Assembly (NCBI RefSeq): GCF_022829585.1
Contig: NZ_JAKSYC010000230.1
Location: 1 to 64,000 of the forward strand
DNA length: 64,000 bases
Source of the DNA: Methylobacterium sp. J-026
GTDB taxonomy: Bacteria; Pseudomonadota; Alphaproteobacteria; Rhizobiales; Beijerinckiaceae
Reading direction: 5' to 3'
The position numbers were made by a program, and so were the translations under genes. A model generated the notes under the pieces. It searched no databases and was not told the origin of the DNA. It saw only the letters and a list, made by a program, of their open reading frames with translations. The first letter of the stretch is position 1. Each line of letters starts with the position of its first letter. Below, piece by piece: positions 1-9,572 of this stretch.

Positions 1-72
1 TATGTGACTCCGCGCTCTGCCAGATCTACCCTGTAGCCTACACTCTTTCCCTGCACGACGCCGTCGCGACCT
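1..72 (+). other. Sequencing-adapter-like sequence at the window edge
   Basis: Bases 40-61 match the Illumina Read 1 primer in 21 of 22 positions, and 40-72 match it in 27 of 33. Bases 22-31 match the end of the P5 arm in 9 of 10. Exactly 8 nt lie between them, the size of an i5 index. Bases 1-19 also resemble the start of P5, more weakly (10 of 19). The order and spacing are those of a full dual-index adapter, so this is probably a library artefact at a contig end and not genomic DNA. The matches are from memory of the adapter sequence. Confidence 0.8.
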
Positions 73-267
73 CGCTTGGGGTCGGGGGGGAGGAACCGCG
101 AGCGCAGTGTCGATTCCGCGTGCAGGTAGTCGGCCTTGCGCCCGATCGTCGCGTCCGCGGGGGGGGGTTCGCGGCGGGCGGTGCCGCCGATGCTGCCCGA
201 TGCCCTCATCGTGTCGCCCGCAATAGAAGGGGAGGAAGGCCAAGCGTTGGGACGCTCGCGCGGGTTG

Positions 268-291
268 CCCTCCCCCGCAGAGGGGGGAGGG
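268..291 (+). repeat. 24-bp palindromic GC repeat, copy 1
   Basis: A C-tract/G-tract imperfect hairpin (CCCTCCCCC...GGGGGGAGGG) with loop GCAGA. The identical 24 bp occurs in opposite orientation at 6673-6696 inside actB. The rest of 73-344 shows no convincing gene; it is downstream of coxB and holds only this repeat. Confidence 0.75.
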
Positions 292-344
292 GGAGCGGCC
301 CGCCCGGTGATCGGACGGCAGGATGTCCAGGGTGACGCCGTTCA

Positions 345-1310
345 TCATCGTGTCGCGTCCGCTGCCTTTGAAGTCGGATACGCTTTCAAAAAATCGATCA
401 GCGTCCCGAGTTCGTCCGCCGGGATCCGGCCGGCGAAGCTCGGCATGACCTGCTTGCCGCCCCCGGCGAGACGGTCGCCGTTCGGGTTCAGGATTTTTTC
501 GCGCAACCACGTCGCGTCGGCCGTGACGGTGCGGCCGTCCGCGAGCTTGACCTCGGATCCGTAGAGACCGGCGAGGCTCGGGGCCTTCACGGGGGAGCCG
601 GGCTCGTGGCAGCCGGCGCAGCCATAGGCCTCGTAGAGGGCGCGCCCCGCCGCGACCTTGCCCTGCTGGGCGCCGGCATGGGTCAGCCAGTCCTGGTAGT
701 CGCCGGGGTTCATGAAGGTGACCTCGCCGCCCATCACGGAATGGTCGGTGCCGCAATATTCCGAGCAGTAGAGGTGGAACGTGCCGGTCTTGTCGGCCTT
801 GAACCACAGGTCGGTGTAGCGGTCGGGCAGAGCGGCGACCTGCAGCCGCACGGCCGGCAGGTAGAGGGCGTGGATCACGTCCTGGCTGATGATGTGCAGG
901 CGGATCGGCTGGCCGATCGGCAGGTGCAGGTCGTTGATCTCGGACTGGCCGGTGGGGTGCTGGAACTTCCACATCCATTGCCGGCCGACCGCCTCGACCA
1001 CCAGGGCGTCGGGGGGTGGGTTGCGCGACTGGACGAACAGCTTCGCACCCCAGACGAAGAAGATCAGCGTCAGCAGGAACGGGATCAGCATCCAGCTAAT
1101 CTCGATGAGGTTGGAGCGGATGCCCGAGGGGCTCCGGTCCGCCGCGGAGCCCTCCCGGTAGCGCACGGCGAAATAGGTGATCGCCACGAAGACCGGCACG
1201 GTCAGCAGCAGCGTCAGCACCGTGAAGGCCAGGATGAGCAGGTCGGTCTCGCTCGCGACGGCCGAGACCGCGGCGGGCCAGAGCTGGAGGGAATCGTGGC
1301 TCGGCGTCAT
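345..1310 (-). CDS. coxB: Cytochrome c oxidase subunit II with C-terminal cytochrome c domain
   Basis: Subunit II of an aa3/caa3-type terminal oxidase, which takes electrons from a c-type cytochrome or directly from alternative complex III and passes them through CuA to subunit I. The 321-aa protein has two N-terminal membrane helices (about 24-49 and 68-92). The CuA site is H147 plus C182, E184, C186, H190 and M193 (CSEYCGTDHSVM). A fused heme c domain has CAGCH at 231-235 and a likely distal Met289. The ATG at 1310 overlaps the stop of the upstream gene (ATGA), so it is the last visible gene of the act operon. No coxA is seen because the window ends (see adapter at 1-72). Confidence 0.93.
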   Translation of the reverse strand: MTPSHDSLQLWPAAVSAVASETDLLILAFTVLTLLLTVPVFVAITYFAVRYREGSAADRSPSGIRSNLIEISWMLIPFLLTLIFFVWGAKLFVQSRNPPPDALVVEAVGRQWMWKFQHPTGQSEINDLHLPIGQPIRLHIISQDVIHALYLPAVRLQVAALPDRYTDLWFKADKTGTFHLYCSEYCGTDHSVMGGEVTFMNPGDYQDWLTHAGAQQGKVAAGRALYEAYGCAGCHEPGSPVKAPSLAGLYGSEVKLADGRTVTADATWLREKILNPNGDRLAGGGKQVMPSFAGRIPADELGTLIDFLKAYPTSKAADATR

Positions 1311-1795
1311 CGCGCGACGGGCTCCGCCGGGTCGAGGGGGCGGCCGACGATCAGATCCATGGCGCGCCCGATCGGGATCCGGGCCCGGGTGCGGGCCGCG
1401 TCGCGGTAGCCGTAGCCCGCCAGATGTGCCTCGGTCGCCGCCCGCTGGCGATCGATATCGGCATAGGGGTTCGCCTGGAGGTTCGGGGGCGGCGGCGCGA
1501 GGCGGGCGGTCTGCTGGGGCGTCAGCGTCGGCAGCGCCCGGCGCTGGCCCGCCGCGAAGGTGCTCATCAGCCAGATCATCGTGCCGATGACCGTCAGGGC
1601 CGCGAGCGCGAGGCCGGCCATGACCAGGGCGGTGTTGCGGACATTGACGTCGCGGACCTCGTGCCCCGGGTCGTCGGGGTCCCGCTGGCTGTTGGCGGGC
1701 GGGCGCGACGGGCGCCCGTTCAGGACAGAGCTGCCCCGCAGGGTCAGACCCGCCAGGATGGCGGGGATCAGGCCGGAGGGGCCGCCCGCGCTCAT
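1307..1795 (-). CDS. Small single-span membrane protein of the ACIII-oxidase operon
   Basis: A 162-aa protein with a Gly/Pro/Arg-rich N-terminus, one predicted membrane helix at about 55-78 and a Pro-rich C-terminal tail containing NPYADIDRQRAATEAHL. It lies between actF and coxB and overlaps both by 4 nt (ATGA at each end), so it is probably translated with them. I do not recognise a named family. Position suggests an assembly or linker subunit for a complex III-oxidase supercomplex, but that is inference from context only. The start is fixed by the overlap with actF. Confidence 0.7.
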   Translation of the reverse strand: MSAGGPSGLIPAILAGLTLRGSSVLNGRPSRPPANSQRDPDDPGHEVRDVNVRNTALVMAGLALAALTVIGTMIWLMSTFAAGQRRALPTLTPQQTARLAPPPPNLQANPYADIDRQRAATEAHLAGYGYRDAARTRARIPIGRAMDLIVGRPLDPAEPVAR

Positions 1796-2844
1796 GCCGG
1801 CCTCCCGGCGCGGCGGGGGGACGCGGCCGCGCCGAGGCGCAGCGCGGGGCGGAGCGCGGCGGCGAGGCAGGCCACGGCACCGGCCGCCAGCCCGTCGCTC
1901 GGGCGCAGCACGAACCGGTCGCGGATCGCGGGAGTGACGAGCCAGAACATCTCGAGGGCGTGCACCGCCAGCGCCGCCCCGGCCAGGATCCGCGTGGTCG
2001 GCCGACCGGGCCGGAGGGTCGCGAGCCCGGCAAGCACCGCCACGGCGCCGGCCGCGATCGACAGGGCCCGCCCGAGCCAACCGCCGCGGGCGAAGTACCA
2101 CGCCACCTCGGGGGGCAGGTTTGCCGACCAGACGATCAGGAACTGCACGAAGTGCAGGTAGGCCCAGAGCCCGAGCAGGACGACGAGGGGCACCAGCCGG
2201 CCGCGCCCCGGGGCCGTCCGACCGCGGCCCACCGGTTCCGGCTCCTCCCAGGCCAGCAGGATCGCCGCCGCGAAGGCGAGGCCGCTCCAGGCTGTCATGA
2301 CCAGGAGGCCGAGCAGGGTCGAATCGAGCCGCGGGTCCAGGGAGGCGATCACGTCGGTGACGAAGAGCGTGCCGATCACCGCATGGAGGCCCACCGCCGG
2401 GACGGTCCGGCCCTCGCCGGGGGCGTCGAAGGGCCGGGCGAAGCGCAGCGCCAGCCAGGTCCAGGCGGCGAGATAGGCGATCACCCGCGCGGCGAAGAAC
2501 GGCACCGTGAACCAGAGGGCGGCGAGCGGTGTGCGCGCCTGGGCGCCGGCCCACGGATAGAGCAGGGGCGCGGCCGCGAGCAGCGGCAGCGCCAGCACGG
2601 CCGCCACCGGCATCAAAGTCGTCAGGCGGCGCAGGCCGGCCAGCATCTCGACGCCGCCGCGCGCACGCACGCGCTGGCCGAAGCGCTCGGCCACGATGAC
2701 CACCGGCAGGGCGCCGACCGGCAGGGCGAGGAGCACCAGCCAGGCGGCGAGGTACGAGGCCGCCGCCCCGCGCCAGCCGCCCGCGAGCCCGCAGCAGGCC
2801 AGGAGCGCGAGGCCGGCCAGGCCGAGGAGGGCGGGGCGCCTCAC
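1792..2844 (-). CDS. actF: Alternative complex III membrane subunit ActF
   Basis: Integral membrane subunit of alternative complex III, a quinol:cytochrome c or quinol:oxidase oxidoreductase unrelated to bc1. The 350-aa product is almost entirely hydrophobic with about ten predicted helices, and carries ActF-like segments such as HAVIGTLFVTDVIASLDP and LHFVQFLIVWSANLP. It uses a GTG start at 2844 within a GTGA overlap with the actE stop. Its end overlaps the next start (ATGA). ActF is an NrfD-like paralogue of ActC that probably forms half of the membrane core. Confidence 0.88.
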   Translation of the reverse strand: MRRPALLGLAGLALLACCGLAGGWRGAAASYLAAWLVLLALPVGALPVVIVAERFGQRVRARGGVEMLAGLRRLTTLMPVAAVLALPLLAAAPLLYPWAGAQARTPLAALWFTVPFFAARVIAYLAAWTWLALRFARPFDAPGEGRTVPAVGLHAVIGTLFVTDVIASLDPRLDSTLLGLLVMTAWSGLAFAAAILLAWEEPEPVGRGRTAPGRGRLVPLVVLLGLWAYLHFVQFLIVWSANLPPEVAWYFARGGWLGRALSIAAGAVAVLAGLATLRPGRPTTRILAGAALAVHALEMFWLVTPAIRDRFVLRPSDGLAAGAVACLAAALRPALRLGAAASPRRAGRPA

Positions 2845-3374
2845 CGGGTCGCCTCCAGCCGGGCCCGATCCGGCTCCGGCAGGCTCGTGACCGGGGCGTC
2901 CTGGCTGAGCTGGAGCGCGCGGACATAGGCGACGATCGCCCAGCGGTCGGCGGAGGGGATCATCTGCGCCATGCCGAACATGGCCCTCCGGCCGTTGGAG
3001 ATCGCGTCGTAGAGCTCGGCCGCGGAGGCCCGGGTGACCGGCTCGGCGGCGAGATTGCCGGCCTGCGGGAAGCCGCGCGCCACGATCATGCCCTGGCCGC
3101 GCCCGTCCTGGCCGTGACAGGGGGTGCAGAACACCGCGTAGCGCTGCCGCCCCCGGTCGAGCAGGTCGCGGCTGACGGTCTCCGGCTGCGGCGCCGGCCG
3201 GGCGGGATCGTTCCGCGGCACGGTGCCGGCCACCGGCTGGCGCATGGTGATCGCGCGGGGGAAGAACGGGTTCCGGTCCCAGGTCTTGGCCCGGGCCTGA
3301 TCGGCCATGTCGGCATCGCCGCAGGCCGAGAGCGGCGCCAGGGCGAGGAAGGCGAGGGGGAGGGCGCGCCTCAT
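2841..3374 (-). CDS. actE: Alternative complex III monoheme cytochrome c lipoprotein ActE
   Basis: A 177-aa monoheme cytochrome c subunit of alternative complex III, the likely electron exit towards the oxidase. It begins with a signal sequence ending in a lipobox (LSAC, Cys18), so it should be lipid-anchored on the periplasmic side. The heme site is CTPCH at 83-87, and a downstream FGMAQM segment supplies a probable axial Met. The ATG at 3374 overlaps the actCD stop (ATGA), and its stop overlaps the actF GTG start. Order and size fit the usual actE position. Confidence 0.9.
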   Translation of the reverse strand: MRRALPLAFLALAPLSACGDADMADQARAKTWDRNPFFPRAITMRQPVAGTVPRNDPARPAPQPETVSRDLLDRGRQRYAVFCTPCHGQDGRGQGMIVARGFPQAGNLAAEPVTRASAAELYDAISNGRRAMFGMAQMIPSADRWAIVAYVRALQLSQDAPVTSLPEPDRARLEATR

Positions 3375-5383
3375 CGCGGGATCCGCCGGATCTCGAGGGG
3401 GCGCCCGGCCTCGGCCGGAAGGCCGGTGAGCCGCCGCTCGATCTTGCCCGCGTCGAACCGGTCGCTCCGGGCCTCCGCGGTGAGGAAGAAGCGGTCGTCC
3501 GAGGCGCGCAGGAAGCCCGGGATGTTGAAGGCCGGGTGGTTCAGCCGCGGCAGGCGGTTGAGCACCAGGAGCGCGCCGTGGATCGCCACGCAGCCCGCCA
3601 TCGTGGCGAAGGACAGGCTCGGCACCACGAAGGACGGCCAGGACAGGCGCGGCCGCCCGCCGATCAGGAACACGTAATCGTAGGCCGTGGCGTAGACGCA
3701 CATCGCGAAGAAGCCCGCGCCGCCGAGCAGGGCCCCGGCCAGGGCGTAGGGCAGGATCGAGCGGCCCTCCAGGCCGAGCGGCCGGAGGGTCCGGGGCATC
3801 GGCACCGGGCCGTGCCCGTCGAGGCGGACGTGGTCGGGGCCGAGGCCGGAGACCGCCTGCAGGGCGGCGGCGAGGTCTCCCTGGCTCGCGAAGGTGGCCG
3901 ACACGCCCCACAGGGGGGCCGCCACCGGATCCTCCTCCGGCCGGGCGGCGGTCCGGGACGTGGCCGCGCGCGCGGCCTCCTGCGCGGCCGGGACCTCCGC
4001 CAGGGCGAGGCGCCGGCTCTCGACGATCGAGACCGCCGGCAGGTAGCGCAGGAACAGGAGCAGCAGGGTCAGGAACAGGCCGATCGAGCCCGCGAAGGTG
4101 GCGATGCCCCAGGGATCGACCCCGTAGGGAAGCCGCGAGGAGGGCAGGAAATCCTGCGTCAGGGTCACGACCAGGACCATGACGTGGTCGGCATAGGCGC
4201 CGATCGCCACCAGCAGGCCGACCGCCGCGAGGACGAGGGGCGCCGTCCGGGCCCGGGCCGACCACAGGACCTGCGCCGGCAGGACGAGGCTGAGGATCGC
4301 CGTCCAGGAGACCAGGGCGTGGTCGCCGGTCAGGCGCCGCACCAGCACGGCGCGGCCCTGCGCGTCGCCGTTGAGAAACGTGTCGAACGCTTCGGCGGCA
4401 TAGCAATAGGCGCTGGCGCAGCCGAGGCAGAGCAGCAGGCGCCCGAGCACGTCGAGGTGGCGCGGGGTCACCAGGGTATCGAGGCCGTAGACCAGGCGGA
4501 TCAGCATCACGATCATCGCCGTGACGCCGACGCCGGAATAGACGGCGTTGATCAGGAAGCTCACCGGCAGCAGCGTGCTGTGCCAGCCCGGCATCAGCGA
4601 GCCCGCCAGCATCACCGAGGCGCCGGTCTGGACCGAGACCACCAGCAGCACGCCGAGCAGCGCCACCGTCCGGTAGGCCTGGACCCAGATCTGCCAATGG
4701 GCCGCCGAGCCGCGCCAGCCGGAGGCGACGATGCCGTAGACCTGCGCGCGCAGCAGCGCGAGCCCGCGGGTCGGCGCCTTGGCGTCGGCCTGGCGCATCG
4801 CCTCGGCGAAGGCGCGGTCGCGCAGGGTCGCGAGGTCCGGCAGCAGCCCGATGAACCACAGGCTCACGCAGATCACCAGGAAGGACACGATGTCGATCGC
4901 GTCCCAGAGCAGCGGCGAGCGGAACTGCGGCCAGAGATCGTAGGTGTTGGGGTAGGGCAGGTTCCAGAAGAAGAACCACGGGCGGCCCAGATGGATGATC
5001 GGGTAGAGCCCGGCAGCCGCAGTGGCGAGCAGCGCCAGGGTTTCGGCGACCCGGTTCACCGCCCCGCGCCATTCCGCCCCGAGCAGGAGCAGGATCGCCG
5101 AGACCAGGAGGCTGCCCGAGGCCACGCCGATCCACCAATCGTAGCTGGCGATGTCCAGCGCCCAGACGACGGCGTTGTTGTTCCCCCAGATCCCCGGGCC
5201 GGCATAGAGCAGGTAGGCGAGGGTGACGGCGAAGATGCCCAGCAGCGCCCCCGCCCCCGCGAAGGCGATCCACCAGCGCCGGTTGCCCGGATGCGTCAGC
5301 GGGATCGCCGTCACGGCGCCGCCGATGCCCTGGAGGGTTTCCTCCGGCGGGATCAGGGAACCGTCCACGAGGGCGCCGGCCAT
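3371..5383 (-). CDS. actCD: Fused ActC-ActD subunit of alternative complex III
   Basis: A single uninterrupted 670-aa reading frame. Residues about 1-460 are an NrfD-like quinol-binding membrane protein (ActC) with roughly ten helices and typical segments such as YYxGVGV-type loops and the IIHLGRPW motif. From about residue 491 (LWGVSATF) to the end is a complete ActD/DUF3341 domain of about 180 aa, with two helices and the HPAFNIPGF motif. In most organisms these are separate genes. The ATG at 5383 lies 2 bp after the actB2 stop, and the end overlaps actE by 4 nt. No internal stop or alternative start splits the linker (about 461-490, Ala/Arg-rich). Confidence 0.9.
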   Translation of the reverse strand: MAGALVDGSLIPPEETLQGIGGAVTAIPLTHPGNRRWWIAFAGAGALLGIFAVTLAYLLYAGPGIWGNNNAVVWALDIASYDWWIGVASGSLLVSAILLLLGAEWRGAVNRVAETLALLATAAAGLYPIIHLGRPWFFFWNLPYPNTYDLWPQFRSPLLWDAIDIVSFLVICVSLWFIGLLPDLATLRDRAFAEAMRQADAKAPTRGLALLRAQVYGIVASGWRGSAAHWQIWVQAYRTVALLGVLLVVSVQTGASVMLAGSLMPGWHSTLLPVSFLINAVYSGVGVTAMIVMLIRLVYGLDTLVTPRHLDVLGRLLLCLGCASAYCYAAEAFDTFLNGDAQGRAVLVRRLTGDHALVSWTAILSLVLPAQVLWSARARTAPLVLAAVGLLVAIGAYADHVMVLVVTLTQDFLPSSRLPYGVDPWGIATFAGSIGLFLTLLLLFLRYLPAVSIVESRRLALAEVPAAQEAARAATSRTAARPEEDPVAAPLWGVSATFASQGDLAAALQAVSGLGPDHVRLDGHGPVPMPRTLRPLGLEGRSILPYALAGALLGGAGFFAMCVYATAYDYVFLIGGRPRLSWPSFVVPSLSFATMAGCVAIHGALLVLNRLPRLNHPAFNIPGFLRASDDRFFLTAEARSDRFDAGKIERRLTGLPAEAGRPLEIRRIPR

Positions 5384-5385
5384 GC

Positions 5386-6662
<1,277 letters not shown>

Positions 6663-6666
<4 letters not shown>

Positions 6667-8477
6667 GTGTCTCCCTCCCCCCTCTGCGGGGGAGGGAGGG
6701 CGCGTGCCAGATCTGGCGTATCCGTTCCGTCAAAGGGTTCAGGCGGAGAGGTCGCCTCGGCCGGGGGGGTGTGAACATCGTAGGGGGAAATCGCAGCCAC
6801 CTGCGTCAGCGCCACGGTCTCGGCCGGCCGCGCGCTGTCGGCCCAGAAACCTTGGCGCAGGGCCTCCGAGAAGCCGGCCTCGAACGCCGCCTCGTCCGTG
6901 CCCTGCTCCCGCCAGCGCGCCTTGAGCAGGCCGAGGGCGTCCTCGGCGCCGTCCCCGCCCGTGCCGTCCGCCAGGAAGGCCAGCATCTGCGGCAGGGTGC
7001 GGCCGTTGTAGAACGGGGCGATGGTCGGCTGGATCAGCCCCACGGTCCCGTCGAGGGACCGGACGTCGCCCCAGGATTCGAGGGGATGGGCCACGGGCAG
7101 GTGCCAGTCGGCATGGGCGGCGGTCTCGTCGGCGTAGAGCCCGGCATGGATCTTGAGCGGCACGCGCCCCATCCCGGCGGCTAAATCGAGGGCTCCGGGC
7201 GCCTCGTAGACCGGGTTGGCGCCGAGCACGATCAGCGCCGTGACGGTACCGCGCGCCATCGCGTCGGCGAGGTCCGCCAGCGTGCCGGCCCCCTGCGCCT
7301 CGGCGGGCTCGGTGAGCCGCAGGGTCGTGCCGGTGTTGCCGAGCGCGCCGTTGAGGCGGTGGACCAGATCGTGCAGCGCCGGACTCGCCGTGAGCCCGGC
7401 CGTGACCAGGCCGGCGCCCCGGGCCTCGGTCAGGGCCTTGCCGGCGCCCCGCGTCCAGCGGGCCACCGGATCGTCGCCGGACGGTGCCGCGCCGCCCTCG
7501 GCAAGCCCCAGCAGCGCCCGGGCGAGGGCTTCGAGCCGGGCAGCCTGGACGGGAACGGAGACATCCGCCTTGGCGCTGGTCAGCGTCGGCGTCGGCGCCG
7601 CCGCGTGCAGGGTCAGCAGCCGGCCCTCCGCGTAGGCCGCGCGCCGGGCCGCGCTCCAGCGCCGGGACAGCCCGACCTGGCCCGGGCCGAGGTCGAGGAA
7701 GTCGCCGTCGAGCGCCACGATCGTGCGCGCCCGGTCGAAATCGGGGATCGTCTCCAGCGGCCGGCCATAGGCAAGGCGGGCACCCTCGTAGAGCCCCGCG
7801 CGCCCGGCACCCGCGCCGACATGCCAGCGCAGGGCCGGATAAGCGGCCCGCAGCCGGGCGATCTGCGCCGCCACCGTGGGCGAGGTCACCGGGCCGGTGA
7901 GCAGGGCGAGGCCCGCGCCGCCGGTCCCGCGCCAGGCCGGCATCTGCGCCTGCAGGGCCGTACGGAACGCCGCCCAGGAACTCGGCCGGCCGAGATGCTG
8001 AACCGCCTGGGAGCGGAACGGGTCGTAGAGGCCGAGCACGGAGGCCTGGGCCAGGACGTCGGTGCCGCCGCGGCTCCAGGGATGGTCGGGATTGCCCTCG
8101 ATCTTCAGGGGCCGGCCGTTGCGGGTGGTGACCAGGATGCCGTTGCCGAACCCGTCGAACAACGCCGAGGAGGCGTAAGCGAGGTCGGTGCCCGGCACGA
8201 TCCGCTCGGGCTGGTTGACGTAGGGCACCTCGTGGTCGCGGCCGCCGGCCCCGCCGCAGGCGGTGAGCCCGCCGAGCGCGAAGGAGGCCGCCATCAGCTT
8301 CAGGAAGCCGCGCCGCTCCGGAGCGGCGGCGAGCTGGGAGGCCGAGGGGAACTCGGCGGCGAGGTAATCTCGGAATTCCGGGCTGTCGGCCACGGCGTCG
8401 AGGCTGCGCCAGAAGCGCGGGCCGTCGCCGCTCGCGAGTTTCGCACGCAGGGCCGGGAAATCGGGAGGGCCGGTCAT
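6663..8477 (-). CDS. actB1: Alternative complex III ActB, molybdopterin-like half (split gene, 5' part)
   Basis: The N-terminal 604 aa of ActB. It has a twin-arginine-type motif (RRGFLK) followed by a hydrophobic stretch and a lipobox-like LTAC, consistent with Tat export and lipid anchoring of the periplasmic module. Then follows the catalytically inert molybdopterin-oxidoreductase-like domain (for example LGANPVYEAPG, WGDVRSLDGT). Its last 17 residues or so (from PDLARAL) are encoded by a palindromic repeat and are unrelated to ActB. The ATG at 8477 overlaps the actA stop (ATGA). See the finding on the split. Confidence 0.87.
6666..6730. repeat. Palindromic repeat inserted inside actB
   Basis: Contains the 24-bp hairpin at 6673-6696, identical in reverse orientation to 268-291, and a flank with a small AGATCT palindrome. 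It lies exactly where the actB reading frame breaks. Read in the actB1 frame it encodes the foreign tail ending at the TGA at 6663-6665. In the actB2 frame there is a stop at 6730-6732 just upstream. The limits are approximate. Confidence 0.65.
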
Positions 8478-9133
8478 CGGTGGCAGATCCCGCATTCGGT
8501 GAGCCGCGCGCCGCCGCGGATGTGGTACTCGGCCGCGAGCTTCGGCCCGAGGGTCGCCTGGTCGGCCGGCGGCGTCCAGGTCATGTTCCAGACCTGATCG
8601 GGCGGGCGGACATACTTCTCCGGCGCCCGGTGGCAGTCGAGGCAGAAGCGCATCTCGAAGGCGTTGGCCCGGTAGGTCATCTGCATCGCCGTCACGTCGC
8701 CGTGGCAGGTGGAGCAGCCGATCCCCTTCGTCACGTGGACGGAGTGGTTGTAGTAGACATATTGCGGCAGCTTGTTCAGCCGCTTCCATTCCAGCGGGAT
8801 GTCCTGCGCGTAGCTGTCGCGCACGGGCTTGAGCATGTCGGAGCCGGTCCAGATCTGCGAGTGGCAGGTCATGCAGGTCTGGGTCGGCGGGATGCCCGCT
8901 GTGGCCTCCTTGTCGACGGTGGTGTGGCAGTAGCGGCAATCGATGCCGAGCTCGCCCGAATGGTGCTTGTGGCTGAAGGGCAGCGGCTGGGCCGGCGCCA
9001 CGCCGACGCCGGTGACGTAGTTCGAGCGCACGATTCCGGCCGCCAGCACGGGCAGCCCGACCAGGCAGGCGACGCCGGTCATCAGGGCGAGGCGGTAGAG
9101 CGCGTCCGCGCCGGGCGTGAACAGCTGCGCCAT
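8474..9133 (-). CDS. actA: Alternative complex III pentaheme cytochrome c ActA
   Basis: First gene of the operon. The 219-aa protein has one N-terminal membrane helix (about 13-35) and five CxxCH heme sites: CRYCH, CMTCH, CSTCH, CLDCH and CGICH, with additional His residues (SHKHH, NHSVH) as axial ligands. It is the multiheme subunit of alternative complex III, anchored in the membrane with hemes in the periplasm, and relays electrons from the ActB clusters to ActE or the oxidase. It overlaps actB1 by 4 nt. The promoter should lie in 9134-9572. Confidence 0.93.
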   Translation of the reverse strand: MAQLFTPGADALYRLALMTGVACLVGLPVLAAGIVRSNYVTGVGVAPAQPLPFSHKHHSGELGIDCRYCHTTVDKEATAGIPPTQTCMTCHSQIWTGSDMLKPVRDSYAQDIPLEWKRLNKLPQYVYYNHSVHVTKGIGCSTCHGDVTAMQMTYRANAFEMRFCLDCHRAPEKYVRPPDQVWNMTWTPPADQATLGPKLAAEYHIRGGARLTECGICHR

Positions 9134-9572
9134 CAGCCGCGCCCGCGGGACGACGGAATGATCGGGCGATCGCGTTCGATCGGCTCAGCTCCTGGCCACA
9201 CGCGTCGCCCCACGTTCCGATCCCAGCCAGACCCATGCCGCAGTCCGGTCCGCGCGCGGACCGGGCGACCGAAGCGGCCGCGTTGCGCCGTGGCGGCGCC
9301 CCTATCGGGAGCCGTGCGCTGCGGTCCATAACCTAGAGCGCTTCCAGACCGGAACCAGAACTTGGATCAGGCTGGCGGACATGTCGCAGTGCGGCAGCGA
9401 CAGGTCCCGCGCCCTGCGCCGGGCCCTGGGGCATCGTCGCGAGAGGGGCCCGCCGGCTTTCGGAAAAAGGCGATGCCGATCAAAAAGCTAGCGGATCGCA
9501 CCGGTTCCGGTCTCCGGCGCGATGCGTTATGCCCCTGGCCGCGGAAGGCCCCCCGATCCCGCCCGGAGACGC
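9134..9572. other. Divergent intergenic region, actA and ABC-like gene
   Basis: About 440 bp between the divergent actA operon and the ABC-like gene. It must hold promoters for both, but I could not pick convincing -35/-10 boxes or an operator. Open frames here are opposite-strand shadows with no start or domain support. Confidence 0.4.
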
